From positions 558,001 to 622,000 of the forward strand of contig CAWKNX010000010.1 in the NCBI GenBank assembly GCA_963851085.1: a stretch of DNA of 64,000 nucleotides, in the 5' to 3' direction. This stretch comes from DATFVJ01 sp963851085. GTDB taxonomy: Bacteria > Actinomycetota > Actinomycetes > Streptosporangiales > Streptosporangiaceae. The notes below the pieces were generated by a model, which saw only the letters and a list, made by a program, of their open reading frames with translations, had not been told where the DNA came from and ran no database searches. This document shows positions 48,778-57,410 of this stretch, piece after piece (position 1 is the first letter of the stretch; each line of letters begins with the position of its first letter). A program made the translations under genes and the position numbers.

Positions 48778-49692
48778 CTATGCGGGCGGCGCGAAGCCGG
48801 GCTGCTCGGTTTCGCCGCTGCCCGCTTGCCCCGCGATCACCTGTGGTGGCGTTGTGCCTGGGGCTGGTGGGGCTGGTGGGGCTGGTGGGGCGGCTTCTGC
48901 CCCGATCCACATGGCTGCCGGGGCCGGCCCCGGCAGCCAGCCCGGGTTCCGGACCGGCACGCGCGTCTGCGCGCGGGCGCGGCGTTCGGCGAGCACGGCG
49001 GACAGGTAGTCGGCGGGCGGGGTGCCTGGTGGCGGTGGCGGGCCGATCCTCGCCGCCACGTCCGATGCGATCCGGCGCCCGAGCTCATCGCGGGCCATCG
49101 GGCTGAGCTCGTAGAAACGGGCCAGATACTGTCGCGCCGCGGCAGCAGTCTGGTCCGTAAGCCCTGACAGTTCGAGACTCGCCGCCCAGGCTCCAAGCGC
49201 AGGCGGCATAAACGCCACCGGGCCTCCCCTGGCGGGCAGGCGCTCCTGGATGACGACGGTCCCGGCGAAGATGTCCCCGAGCCGCTTGCCCTTGACGGAA
49301 AGCAGCGAACAGATCAGGGCCGGGGAGCCTTCGAGCAGCCAGATCTCGATCACGGCGGCAAGGCCACGCATCAGCGCCTGGCGGAATCGTTCCGGTCCGC
49401 CGTTGTCACTCACGACCCTGAGGCCGAGGGCGAGCTTGCCTGGTGAGCGGCCCCGGGTGGTCGTCTCGAAGATCGTTGGGTAGCCGACGATGACCAGCAC
49501 GGTCACGGTGAGGCCGATCGCGGCCAGTGCCGCGCCGTCGAGCGAGTCCGCCGACCGTGTCAGCAGCACGAGCGTGATCACAAGCAGGGTGACCTGGATT
49601 ATCAGGTCGATCATGATCGCGATAAGCCGGCTGCCGAACCGGGCATAGGGGATGTCAACGACGACGGCCTCTCCGGTGACGAGATCCGCCAC
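48778..49692 (-). CDS. RDD family membrane protein
   Basis: The 304-residue protein has an RDD domain (about 10-150): VDIPYARFGSRLIAIMIDLIIQ with the Arg...Asp-Asp type pattern, three hydrophobic segments, and TTTRGRSPGKLALGLRVVSDNG. A C-terminal cytoplasmic extension holds an Ala-rich helix and a Pro/Gly-rich tail. RDD proteins are membrane proteins of unclear, possibly transport, function. GTG 49692 is favoured because AGGGAG lies 5 nt upstream; the GTG two codons before overlaps that site. It is divergent from the SpoIIM gene, part of a conserved RDD-SpoIIM-DUF58-MoxR neighbourhood in actinobacteria. Confidence 0.85.
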   Translation of the reverse strand: MADLVTGEAVVVDIPYARFGSRLIAIMIDLIIQVTLLVITLVLLTRSADSLDGAALAAIGLTVTVLVIVGYPTIFETTTRGRSPGKLALGLRVVSDNGGPERFRQALMRGLAAVIEIWLLEGSPALICSLLSVKGKRLGDIFAGTVVIQERLPARGGPVAFMPPALGAWAASLELSGLTDQTAAAARQYLARFYELSPMARDELGRRIASDVAARIGPPPPPGTPPADYLSAVLAERRARAQTRVPVRNPGWLPGPAPAAMWIGAEAAPPAPPAPPAPGTTPPQVIAGQAGSGETEQPGFAPPA

Positions 49693-49901
49693 GATCACTC
49701 CCTCTGCTCGCCATGGCTGCTGCCCGCTCTTGGCGCACTGACGGTAAAGCCTGCCCAAAGGCTAATGCGTCTCGCGGTCATGAGGCCCTGCCGCGATCAG
49801 GCGCGGGCAAGGCCTTCCCGCGCCTGTCGGAGGGTGGGCACTTTCGCTGGCCCGCGGCTTCGCTGGCCCGTCCCGGCCACGGCCGGGCGTATTGTCCCTT
49901 C

Positions 49902-50897
49902 GTGGATGTCGACGCGTACGTGCTCGCCCACGCCGCCGAGTGGCAACGGCTGGAGCATCTCGTGAGCCGCCGCAGAAGGCTTTCCGGGCCTGAGGTGGAC
50001 GAGCTTGTGCGCCTCTACCAGCGAGCGGCGACACATCTGTCCGCCGTCCGTGCGGCCTCGCACGACCCAGCCCTGGTGGCGCGGCTCTCGACTCTTGTGG
50101 CACGGGCGCGTGCGGCCGTTACGGGGTCCCACACACCGGCGTGGCGCGACATCGGCCGGTTCGCGCTTGTCTCGTTCCCTGCCGCCGCCTATCGCGCCCG
50201 TTGGTGGTGGCTCGGCTCGGCGCTCGGCTCGCTCGTCGTGGCGCTGCTGATCGGCTGGTGGGTAGCCGGGTCGCCGCAGGTCCAGGCCGGCATAGCCCCG
50301 CCTGCGCAGATCAGGCAGCTGGTCGGGCAGGAGTTCCGTGGCTACTACTCGCAGTACGCGGCGACCTCATTCGCCGCCAAGGTGTGGACGAACAACGTCT
50401 GGGTGGCGGCTCAGTCGCTGGTGTTCGGCATCCTGCTCGGCATCCCGACCCTGATCGTGCTGCTGCAGAACGCCTTCAACGTCGGCGTGGACGGCGGGCT
50501 GATGTTCGCCTACGGCCGGGGGCCCGAGTTCTTCGGGCTGATTCTGCCGCACGGGCTGCTCGAACTGACCGCTGTGTTCCTCGCCGCGGGCGCGGGCCTC
50601 CGGCTCGGCTGGTGCATCATCGATCCAGGGCACCGTCCGCGTGGCCGTGCCCTCGCCGAGGAAGGCAGGGCGACGGTCGGCTTGGCGCTCGGCCTGATCG
50701 TCGTCTTGCTCGCATCCGGCGTGATCGAGGCGTTCGTCACTCCCTCACCCCTGCCCACCTGGGCTCGCATCCTGATCGGGATTGGCGTCGAATCGGCCTT
50801 CCTGACCTACGTCATCGTGTTCGGCCGTCGAGCCGTCCGCGCCGGGCACGCGGGCGACATCGCGGCGGTGCCGGACGTGCTTCCCGTTGCGGGCTGA
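49902..50897 (+). CDS. SpoIIM-family (stage II sporulation protein M-like) membrane protein
   Basis: The 331-residue protein begins MDVDAYVLAHAAEWQRLEHLV and LVRLYQRAATHLSAVRA. It has about five or six membrane helices with NAFNVGVDGGLMFAYGRGPEFFGLILPHGLLEL, the SpoIIM/DUF95 core. Outside endospore formers the role is unknown, but it sits beside MoxR/DUF58 genes in actinobacteria and may act in envelope remodelling. GTG 49902 is chosen by the conserved N-terminus; upstream in-frame sequence back to 49713 overlaps the divergent RDD start and reads as non-coding. Confidence 0.88.
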   Translation: MDVDAYVLAHAAEWQRLEHLVSRRRRLSGPEVDELVRLYQRAATHLSAVRAASHDPALVARLSTLVARARAAVTGSHTPAWRDIGRFALVSFPAAAYRARWWWLGSALGSLVVALLIGWWVAGSPQVQAGIAPPAQIRQLVGQEFRGYYSQYAATSFAAKVWTNNVWVAAQSLVFGILLGIPTLIVLLQNAFNVGVDGGLMFAYGRGPEFFGLILPHGLLELTAVFLAAGAGLRLGWCIIDPGHRPRGRALAEEGRATVGLALGLIVVLLASGVIEAFVTPSPLPTWARILIGIGVESAFLTYVIVFGRRAVRAGHAGDIAAVPDVLPVAG

Positions 50898-50944
50898 CAA
50901 AGCGCCGTAACCGCGGTGACGCGCCGCGGCAGCCGTGCTGTGCT

Positions 50945-50985
50945 GGCCCGGGGGAGCGACCCCCCGGATCCCCCCGCAGACCCTG
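50945..50985. repeat. Related GC-rich intergenic repeat
   Basis: GGCCCGGGGGAGCGACCCCC followed by CGGATCCCCCCGCAGACC is a diverged member of the same family, lying between the convergent SpoIIM and DUF58 genes. The rest of the 251-bp gap contains no gene. Confidence 0.6.
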
Positions 50986-51148
50986 GTGGCGCTCGCCGCG
51001 GTAGCCGTTAGGAAGAATGATCCTGAACGGCTGCCGCGTGGTGCCACCCCGGCACTGCGGTGGTTGCGGGGGTTCCGGGCTTTCGGGGTCCGGGGTGCCT
51101 GCGCTGTCCCACGGCCGGGCGCTGCGCCCCCGGGTGGGCAGCCCCGTG

Positions 51149-52462
51149 TCATAGCCTCCCGGCAGCCTTGAGTGCCAGGTAGGTGTCGGCGAGTGCGGAG
51201 GGCAGCCGGTCCGGTGGTGCGTCGACGACCTGAACCCCGCGGCGCCCGAGCGCTGCCGACACACGGCTGCGCTGCGCGCGCGCCCGCTGCGCCGCCGCCG
51301 CGTCATATACCTGGGCGGCGTCGCCACGGCCCGCGGCCATCTCGTCGACGCGCGGGTCGGCTACGGCGGCGAGGACCACAAGATGGCGGGCGGTGAGCGC
51401 GGAAAGGCTGGGCAGCAGCCCTTCTTCGATCGCCGCCTCGTTGAGCTCGGTGAGCAGCACGACCAGGCATCGCTGCCGCGCGTGGCTGAGGATCGCGCCG
51501 ACCATCCCGGCCCAGTCGGACTCGATCAGCTCTGCCTCGAGTGGCGCCATCGCCGCGACGATGGCGGGCAGCACCTGCGCGCGCGCCATCCCCTGAACCC
51601 GTGCGCGGATGCGCCTGTCGTAGGCGATCAGATCGACCCGGTCACCTGCCCGTGCCGCGAGGGCGGCGAGCAGCAGGGCCGCATCCATCGCGCAGTCCAG
51701 GCGGGGCGTGTCACCCACCCGCCCCGCGGACGTGCGCCCCGTATCAAGCACGATAAGCAGCCGGCGGTCCCGTTCCGGTCGCCAGGTCCTGACCAGCACC
51801 TCGGCTCGCCGCGCGGTACTCCGCCAGTCGATGGACCGCACGTCGTCGCCGATCACATACTCACGCAGCGAGTCGAACTCACTGCCCTGACCGCGCCGCA
51901 GCGACCGGTGCTGGCCATCGAGTTCGCGCAGCCGCGCGAGTTTTTCCGGCAGGTGACGGCGGCTGCCGAACGGCGGGATGACCCGGACGGTCCAGGGCAC
52001 CTCGTGTCTGCCCTGCCGGGCGGCGAGACGCAGCGGCCCGAACGATCGCACCGTCACCACCGCTGCCTTCCTGTCGCCGCGCCGCACCGGCGTGAGCGTG
52101 GTGCTGATGTGGGACCGGCCGCCGGGTGGAATGTCGATGGGCGCCCGGCGCGGGCGCGCGCCCGCGCTCGGCGGCCAGGCGTCACGAAGGTCGCCGCGCA
52201 TCCGCCGGCCCGGGTTCTCGATCGTGAGCGTGACCGTCGCGGTCTCGCCGAGCCGCACGAGGGTGTCTCCTGAGCGTGCCATGCGCAGCGGGCGGACCTT
52301 CGCGGCGAGGACGATGTCCGCCACGACGCAGGCAAGCAGTGCGCCATCGAAGGCAAGCAGGACGAGCAGCGCGGTTGCCGCGGCAGGCGTGAGAGCGGCC
52401 GCCACAAGCACCGCCGCCGCGCCGAACAGGCCGGCCAGTGCGACACGTCCGGTCAGCGCCAC
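51149..52462 (-). CDS. DUF58 domain protein
   Basis: The 437-residue protein has two N-terminal membrane helices (about 5-50) and a DUF58/VWA-like domain with GQGSEFDSLREYVIGDDV, SIDWRSTARRAEVLVR and RDRRLLIVLDTGRTSAG, where D-x-S/G-type metal residues may occur. It is the fifth gene of a coupled operon, 7 bases after the MoxR stop. MoxR ATPases and DUF58 proteins are thought to cooperate in chaperone-like maturation of partner proteins. Target unknown. Confidence 0.9.
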   Translation of the reverse strand: MALTGRVALAGLFGAAAVLVAAALTPAAATALLVLLAFDGALLACVVADIVLAAKVRPLRMARSGDTLVRLGETATVTLTIENPGRRMRGDLRDAWPPSAGARPRRAPIDIPPGGRSHISTTLTPVRRGDRKAAVVTVRSFGPLRLAARQGRHEVPWTVRVIPPFGSRRHLPEKLARLRELDGQHRSLRRGQGSEFDSLREYVIGDDVRSIDWRSTARRAEVLVRTWRPERDRRLLIVLDTGRTSAGRVGDTPRLDCAMDAALLLAALAARAGDRVDLIAYDRRIRARVQGMARAQVLPAIVAAMAPLEAELIESDWAGMVGAILSHARQRCLVVLLTELNEAAIEEGLLPSLSALTARHLVVLAAVADPRVDEMAAGRGDAAQVYDAAAAQRARAQRSRVSAALGRRGVQVVDAPPDRLPSALADTYLALKAAGRL

Positions 52463-52469
52463 GCGCCGC

Positions 52470-53609
52470 TCACCGTGGGACCGGCACCGACGCCAGGATT
52501 CCGGCCAGGATCCCGTCCGGCGTGGCGCCCTCCAGTTCGGCCTCCGGCCGTAGCTGGATCCTGTGCCGCAGGGCCGGGCGAGCGAGTGCCTTCACGTCGT
52601 CGGGCGTTACGTAGTCGCGGCCGGCCAGCCACGCCCACGCCCGGCTTGCCGCTTGCAGTGCGGTCGCACCTCGCGGTGACACCCCGAGCCCGAGCGAGGG
52701 TGACTGGCGGGTGGCGCGGCACAGGTCAACGATGTAGCCCGTGACCTCGGGAGCCAGCCGAACCGATTGCACCTCTCGTCCGGCCGCGGCCAGATCGGCA
52801 GGCCCGGCGACGGGGCGTATGCCGGTCAGGTCGCCGGGATCGAAGCCAGCCGCATGCCTGCGAAGCACGCCGATCTCCTCGTCCCTGCTCGGCAGCGGGA
52901 CGGTCAGCTTGAGCAGGAACCTGTCGAGCTGTGCCTCAGGCAGCGGATAGGTGCCCTCGTATTCGACGGGATTCTGGGTGGCCGCCACCACGAATGGCTC
53001 TGGCAGCCTGCGCGGCGAGCCCTCCACAGAAACCTGCCGCTCCTGCATCGCCTCGAGCAACGCTGCCTGCGTCTTTGGCGGCGTCCTGTTAATCTCGTCA
53101 GCCAGCAGCAGATTCGTGAAGACCGGACCGTCGCGGAACTCGAACTCCGCAGTCCTCGCGTCGTACACGAGGGAGCCTGTGACATCTCCTGGCATCAGGT
53201 CAGGGGTGAACTGCACCCGCTTGCTCTGCAGTGAGAGAGCGGCGGCCAGCGTGCGCACCAGCAGGGTTTTCGCGACGCCGGGCACTCCCTCGAGCAGGAC
53301 ATGGCCCCGGCAGAGCAGCGCGATGACCAAGCCGGTCACGACCGGGTCCTGGCCAACCACGGCCTTCGCCACCTCCGCGCGCAACGCTCCGAGCGCGGCA
53401 CGGGGGCTGGTAACCTCACCCGAGCGCGCGCCCAAACCCGTTCCGGACGGAATGCCGGCATCCGGCACTCCAGCGGAGGGTAGCCCGGCGGCGGGCGGGC
53501 CGGCCGGAAGGCCGGGGCCGGGTGTGTCGGCCGGAAGACTGGGGCCGGGCGTGTCGGCCGAGGGTATGCCCGGCGAGGACATGCCCGCAGGCGGGGGCTG
53601 CGCGGTCAT
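52470..53609 (-). CDS. MoxR-family AAA+ ATPase
   Basis: The 379-residue ATPase has Walker A GVPGVAKT (108-115), Walker B LLLADEIN (167-174), sensor segment VVAATQNPVEYEGTYPLPE and the MoxR lid domain YIVDLCRATRQSPSLGLGVSP. The first 60 residues are a Pro/Gly/Ala-rich repeat (PADTPGPGLPAG) not usual in the family and probably disordered. ATG 53609 overlaps the stop of the DUF4350 gene by 4 nt. It likely powers the action of the DUF58 protein encoded next. Confidence 0.94.
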   Translation of the reverse strand: MTAQPPPAGMSSPGIPSADTPGPSLPADTPGPGLPAGPPAAGLPSAGVPDAGIPSGTGLGARSGEVTSPRAALGALRAEVAKAVVGQDPVVTGLVIALLCRGHVLLEGVPGVAKTLLVRTLAAALSLQSKRVQFTPDLMPGDVTGSLVYDARTAEFEFRDGPVFTNLLLADEINRTPPKTQAALLEAMQERQVSVEGSPRRLPEPFVVAATQNPVEYEGTYPLPEAQLDRFLLKLTVPLPSRDEEIGVLRRHAAGFDPGDLTGIRPVAGPADLAAAGREVQSVRLAPEVTGYIVDLCRATRQSPSLGLGVSPRGATALQAASRAWAWLAGRDYVTPDDVKALARPALRHRIQLRPEAELEGATPDGILAGILASVPVPR

Positions 53610-54976
53610 GTCTTGCGCACCTCGCTTTCCAGGGTGTCAAGGTTGCCGGCAAGCTGGACAAGCGCGGTGTCGGTGTCTGGCGCTGGACCATAAAGCTCCG
53701 CGTGGACCGCCGCCACGTCACGCCCGGAGCGTGCCGCAACCGCCGCGGCGATCGTAGCTGGATCCGCGCCCGCCGCAAGCCCGAGCCGTGGCACCAGCCG
53801 GTCGATCACCGCGCCGCGCAGCGCCTCGGCGGCACGGCCGCGCGAGTGGCGCGACCGGTACAGGCGGCCATGACCCTCGACGGTCTCCGCCGCCCGGACC
53901 ACCACAGGCAGCGGTTCTGTGACAAGCGGGCCGAGCCTGCGAGCCCGCCAGATGGCGGTCGCCACGACCGCGAAAGCAAGCTGGATCGCGACGAGGTAAG
54001 CGGCCCATGGAATCAGGCGGTTCAGGCTCGTCTGGCCGCTTCCCGCCGTGCCAAGTACGGCAGTGCCCGGGGTAAGCCAGACGACCGTCGGCCGTGCGGC
54101 CAGCAGGTTGAGCGCGAGTGCGGCGTTTCCGCGGTCGGCCAGGCTGCCGTTGGTGAGCGGTGTGCCCGTCCCGAGCACGGTGATGGTCCGACCGGCGGCC
54201 GCGTACCGGATCAACGACGGCGCATCCTGGACGGGGTAGCACCGCTGCCCACCCGGCACGGCAGCGGAGGCGCGCAGCTCCACGCCTCCCATGTCGGCGT
54301 CCCCCGCTAGCTGCGCGGCCGCAAGGCCGCAGACCGGGTCCGCCACGCCGACCGGAATCGTGCCTGCCATGCTGACGTCCGGTGCGAGTGCACGCAGCGC
54401 CGGCGCGTCCGGTTCTACCAGGATCCGGTCGCCGGGAAGTGCGCCGAGCGCAGCAAGCTCGCGGCGATCGAGGAAGGCGGGGCCGGTGATGACAAGCGTG
54501 CTGTCCGCCGCCGCTACCCGGGCGGCCTGCGCGGGCGAGTCCACCCGCACCACGCGGCGGCCCTGCTGCGCCAGGATCTGGGCCAGCGCCCTTGATCCGA
54601 ATGGCCCCGGGTCGTTCGGGTCCAGGTAACCGGGACCGGCGTGCGCCCCGAGCAGCGCCGCGCCGGCTCCCACGGCCAGAATGAACGCGGCAAGCGCGAG
54701 CGCGAACCGCAGCCGGCGGAACACCTGACGCGCGGTCGGGGATATGGGCTGTGACCCGGCTGGACCCGTGTCGGCCGGCCCCGTGTCGGCCGGCCCCGTG
54801 TCGGCCGGCCCCGTGTCGGCCGGCCCCGTGTCGGCCCGTCCCGTGTCGGCCCGTCCCATGTTCGTCCGCCCCGTGCCTCGCGCGGCCGCGCCCCCGGGTC
54901 CGGCGCGGGCCGCCCGTGCACCTGCATGCGCCGTACTTGCTGTGCGTGCAGTACCTGCTGTGCTTGCGGCGCTCAC
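53606..54976 (-). CDS. DUF4350 membrane protein with PADTG repeats
   Basis: The 456-residue product has a Thr/Ala-rich N-terminus with about six PADTG repeats coded by 15-bp units (54763-54855). This is followed by a helix (FALALAAFILAVGAGAALL), the DUF4350 domain (GPFGSRALAQILAQQGRRVVRVDS, LVITGPAFLDRRELAAL, SLADRGNAALALNLLA) and a second helix near residue 330. DUF4350 resembles an extracytoplasmic glutamine-amidotransferase-like fold. GTG 54976 overlaps the DUF4129 stop (GTGA), and its own stop overlaps moxR. Function unknown; part of the MoxR/DUF58 locus. Confidence 0.88.
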   Translation of the reverse strand: MSAASTAGTARTASTAHAGARAARAGPGGAAARGTGRTNMGRADTGRADTGPADTGPADTGPADTGPADTGPAGSQPISPTARQVFRRLRFALALAAFILAVGAGAALLGAHAGPGYLDPNDPGPFGSRALAQILAQQGRRVVRVDSPAQAARVAAADSTLVITGPAFLDRRELAALGALPGDRILVEPDAPALRALAPDVSMAGTIPVGVADPVCGLAAAQLAGDADMGGVELRASAAVPGGQRCYPVQDAPSLIRYAAAGRTITVLGTGTPLTNGSLADRGNAALALNLLAARPTVVWLTPGTAVLGTAGSGQTSLNRLIPWAAYLVAIQLAFAVVATAIWRARRLGPLVTEPLPVVVRAAETVEGHGRLYRSRHSRGRAAEALRGAVIDRLVPRLGLAAGADPATIAAAVAARSGRDVAAVHAELYGPAPDTDTALVQLAGNLDTLESEVRKT

Positions 54977-55665
54977 ACCGCACCCCCGACGGCACCGGCC
55001 GGCTCGAGCGGAAGCGGCCTGGCGGCGTGCACGGCGGCGTCGAGTTCCCGCAACTGCGCGTATCCGTCTGGGGTTCCTGGCCGTTCGCCGTAACACACGT
55101 CGTCGAAGAGCCGCGCGGCCGACCAGAGCTTGCCGCCGTACGCAGGCAGCGCACGCCCGGCCTCCATGGCCAGTTCGTCAGCGGTCCGTCCTGCGCGCGG
55201 CGGCAGGATCGCCCGTTCCTCGAGATCTCTGGCGATAGCGCGAAGCGATTCACGGATGGCCCCCGACCAGTCGCCGTCCGCGGCCCGCTTCTGCGCCCGC
55301 TCGCGGTGGTCACGTGCGGTCGCCACGCGACCTCCGTGCAGCGCCGTGCCGCGCGCGCGGTGCGCTAGCGCAATGGGGCCGAGCCGGGTGAGCACGACGC
55401 CGAGGATGATCACTGCCAGCGCGCCGAGGGCCACCAGCGTCCACCAGCCAGCAGGAACGGTGGAGTTCACTTGCTGAATGAGCTTGCCGATGAGGCTGAT
55501 GATCTTTTCCGCGACCCGGTCGGTGAAGGAGACGCCCTGGTGGTAGACGGGTTTGGCGAGTTCCCTGCGGGCCATGCCGCGCGCGGCGGCGCGGCTGATC
55601 AGCGGGGGCCCGCCCACGCCGTAACCAGTAGGCCACGTCGCGTCGCTTGCGGGCGGCGCCGTCAC
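54973..55665 (-). CDS. DUF4129 membrane protein
   Basis: The 230-residue product has one central helix (WWTLVALGALAVIILGVVLT) and the DUF4129 C-terminal domain RAADGDWSGAIRESLRAIAR, ERAILPPRAGRTADELAM and LFDDVCYGERPGTPDGYAQL. The family sits in MoxR/DUF58 operons and is also fused to transglutaminase-type proteins elsewhere. GTG 55665 overlaps the upstream stop (GTGA); a longer open frame to 55959 is read-through of the upstream gene in another frame. Confidence 0.87.
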   Translation of the reverse strand: MTAPPASDATWPTGYGVGGPPLISRAAARGMARRELAKPVYHQGVSFTDRVAEKIISLIGKLIQQVNSTVPAGWWTLVALGALAVIILGVVLTRLGPIALAHRARGTALHGGRVATARDHRERAQKRAADGDWSGAIRESLRAIARDLEERAILPPRAGRTADELAMEAGRALPAYGGKLWSAARLFDDVCYGERPGTPDGYAQLRELDAAVHAARPLPLEPAGAVGGAV

Positions 55666-57299
55666 CACGGCGGCGCGCCCTGGCCCGGCGGCGCGCCGGG
55701 TTCCGGGCTGCGCTGATCCTGCGGCACGACCGGTCCAGCATCGCCCGGTGCCTGCTGTCCCGGTGCCTGCTGTCCCGGTGCCTGCTGTCCCGCCCCCGGC
55801 GCACCAGGTCCCGGCGCACCCGTTCCCCACGGGCCCGGTCCAGACGGGCCAGGTCCCTGCGCACCCGGTCCCTGCGCACCCGGTCCCCACGGGCCCGGGT
55901 CCCGCATCGAGCCGAATCCTTGCGCCGGTCCCCACGATCCGGGTCCGGGCGTTTGCCAAACAGAAACGAACTCGTCGCCGGCCGCGAGTTCCTGACCAGC
56001 CGCGGTCTGCAGCGCAATGTCCAGGCCCTCACGGCGCATCCGCAGGTCGATGTAGAGCAGGGCGGCCACACCGGCGACCATCGGGCGCGTGACGGTCGCC
56101 GCCACCAGGCTGCCGACCCCGCCGATGACGAGGCTGGCGATCAGCTTCCCTCCGGTCAGGGACGTCGGGGGGGTGCCGAAACCGAGCCCGCTCGTGCCGG
56201 TCAGGAGATCCGCGATGATCCTGAACGGGACCTCGAGCACCAGGCCCGCAAGGAAGACGACAAGATAGGCGACGATCCAGATACCGAACACCCGCCAGAA
56301 ACTCTGCCTGGTCAGCCGCCAGGACCGGCCAAGCGCCGCTGATGGGCTCACTCGTTCGAGGACCACCGCGGCCGGGGCCAGGCTGATCTTGACCCAGAGG
56401 AAGATCGTCAAGGGGATCGCTGCGATAAAGGCCAGTACGGCGAGGGCGATACCAGCGGATCCGAAGGCCACAAGACCGAGCACGGGCACCCCGATGAGCA
56501 CGGCCCACAGCCCGACGAAGATCGCCAGTATCAGGCACGTGAGTCCGGCCAGGGCGCCGATCCGCCCGCGCGCCTGCTGCCATGCCTGGCTCACGGTGGC
56601 CTGCCGGCCGAGTACGGCGCGGCCCACGACGGCGGTCAGCGTCCCGGTCAGGATGACGCTGACGGCGAGCCCGAGCAGCAGGCTGACGACCCCGTAGGTC
56701 ACCAGCCATCCGAGGAACGGCCTGAAGTCGGCGCTCGTCAGATTCTGGCCCGCGCTGCCGCGCTGGGACAGCCGCTGGAGGCTGGGCACTTCGCCTGCCG
56801 CGAGCACGGTCGAGATGGCAGTGCTCACCGCCATCACGACGGCGGTGAATCCAAGGGTCGCCTTCGGGTTGCGGCGGATGGTGGTGATCGAGCCGTCGAT
56901 AATCTCGCCAAGGCCGATCGGGCGGAGCGGGATCACCCCAGGCTTCGGCGCAGGTGGCGGCCACGGCGCGCCGTATCCGCCGTACCCGGGCCCGCCATAG
57001 CCCGGGGTGCCGTACCCGGGCCCGCCGTACCCGGGGCCGTATCCGCCGTACCCGGGCGGACCGGGCGGCGGCGATCCCGTTCCCGGCCAGGGCCCCGTTC
57101 CCTGCCCTGGCGGCGGCCACGGCCCCGTTCCCGGCCCAGTTGTCGGCGACGCTCCCGTACCCTGCCCGGGCCCCATCCCCGGCCCGGGCGGGCCTGTTCC
57201 CCACGGCCCGGCACCGTGATCGGGCGGCGACCCTGACTCTTGCCGTGCCTCCCACGATCCGCCTTGTTCCGGCGGGTTCGACGCCGGTCCGTCGCTCAT
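55662..57299 (-). CDS. Multi-pass membrane protein, glycerophosphodiesterase-membrane-domain type
   Basis: The 545-residue protein has a Gly/Pro/Tyr-rich N-terminus (1-115; GYGGPGYG repeats), then IPLRPIGLGEIIDGSITTIRRNPKATLG and about six membrane helices (130-420), and a Pro/Gly/Gln-rich tail with PGQQA repeats. The PLxLGEILDG...RRNPK motif is typical of actinobacterial proteins annotated with a GPDPase membrane-domain or as DUF of unknown function. It opens the five-gene operon whose other members are DUF4129, DUF4350, MoxR and DUF58. Both low-complexity ends are coded by tandem repeats. Confidence 0.85.
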   Translation of the reverse strand: MSDGPASNPPEQGGSWEARQESGSPPDHGAGPWGTGPPGPGMGPGQGTGASPTTGPGTGPWPPPGQGTGPWPGTGSPPPGPPGYGGYGPGYGGPGYGTPGYGGPGYGGYGAPWPPPAPKPGVIPLRPIGLGEIIDGSITTIRRNPKATLGFTAVVMAVSTAISTVLAAGEVPSLQRLSQRGSAGQNLTSADFRPFLGWLVTYGVVSLLLGLAVSVILTGTLTAVVGRAVLGRQATVSQAWQQARGRIGALAGLTCLILAIFVGLWAVLIGVPVLGLVAFGSAGIALAVLAFIAAIPLTIFLWVKISLAPAAVVLERVSPSAALGRSWRLTRQSFWRVFGIWIVAYLVVFLAGLVLEVPFRIIADLLTGTSGLGFGTPPTSLTGGKLIASLVIGGVGSLVAATVTRPMVAGVAALLYIDLRMRREGLDIALQTAAGQELAAGDEFVSVWQTPGPGSWGPAQGFGSMRDPGPWGPGAQGPGAQGPGPSGPGPWGTGAPGPGAPGAGQQAPGQQAPGQQAPGDAGPVVPQDQRSPEPGAPPGQGAPPW

Positions 57300-57387
57300 C
57301 TCTGGCTCCCGCTGTCGGCACGATACGTACCGCTCATCCTGGCACCAGGTGGGTCCCGGCAGGCCTGCGGCCCGCTGCGCGGCAGAC

Positions 57388-57393
57388 TACGAT
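57388..57393 (+). promoter_or_regulatory. Possible -10 box TACGAT of mtnA
   Basis: TACGAT lies 18 bases before ATG 57411; the transcript leader would be about ten nucleotides. No convincing -35 is visible. Confidence 0.35.
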
Positions 57394-57410
57394 TTTTCCC
57401 GAAGAGTGGC

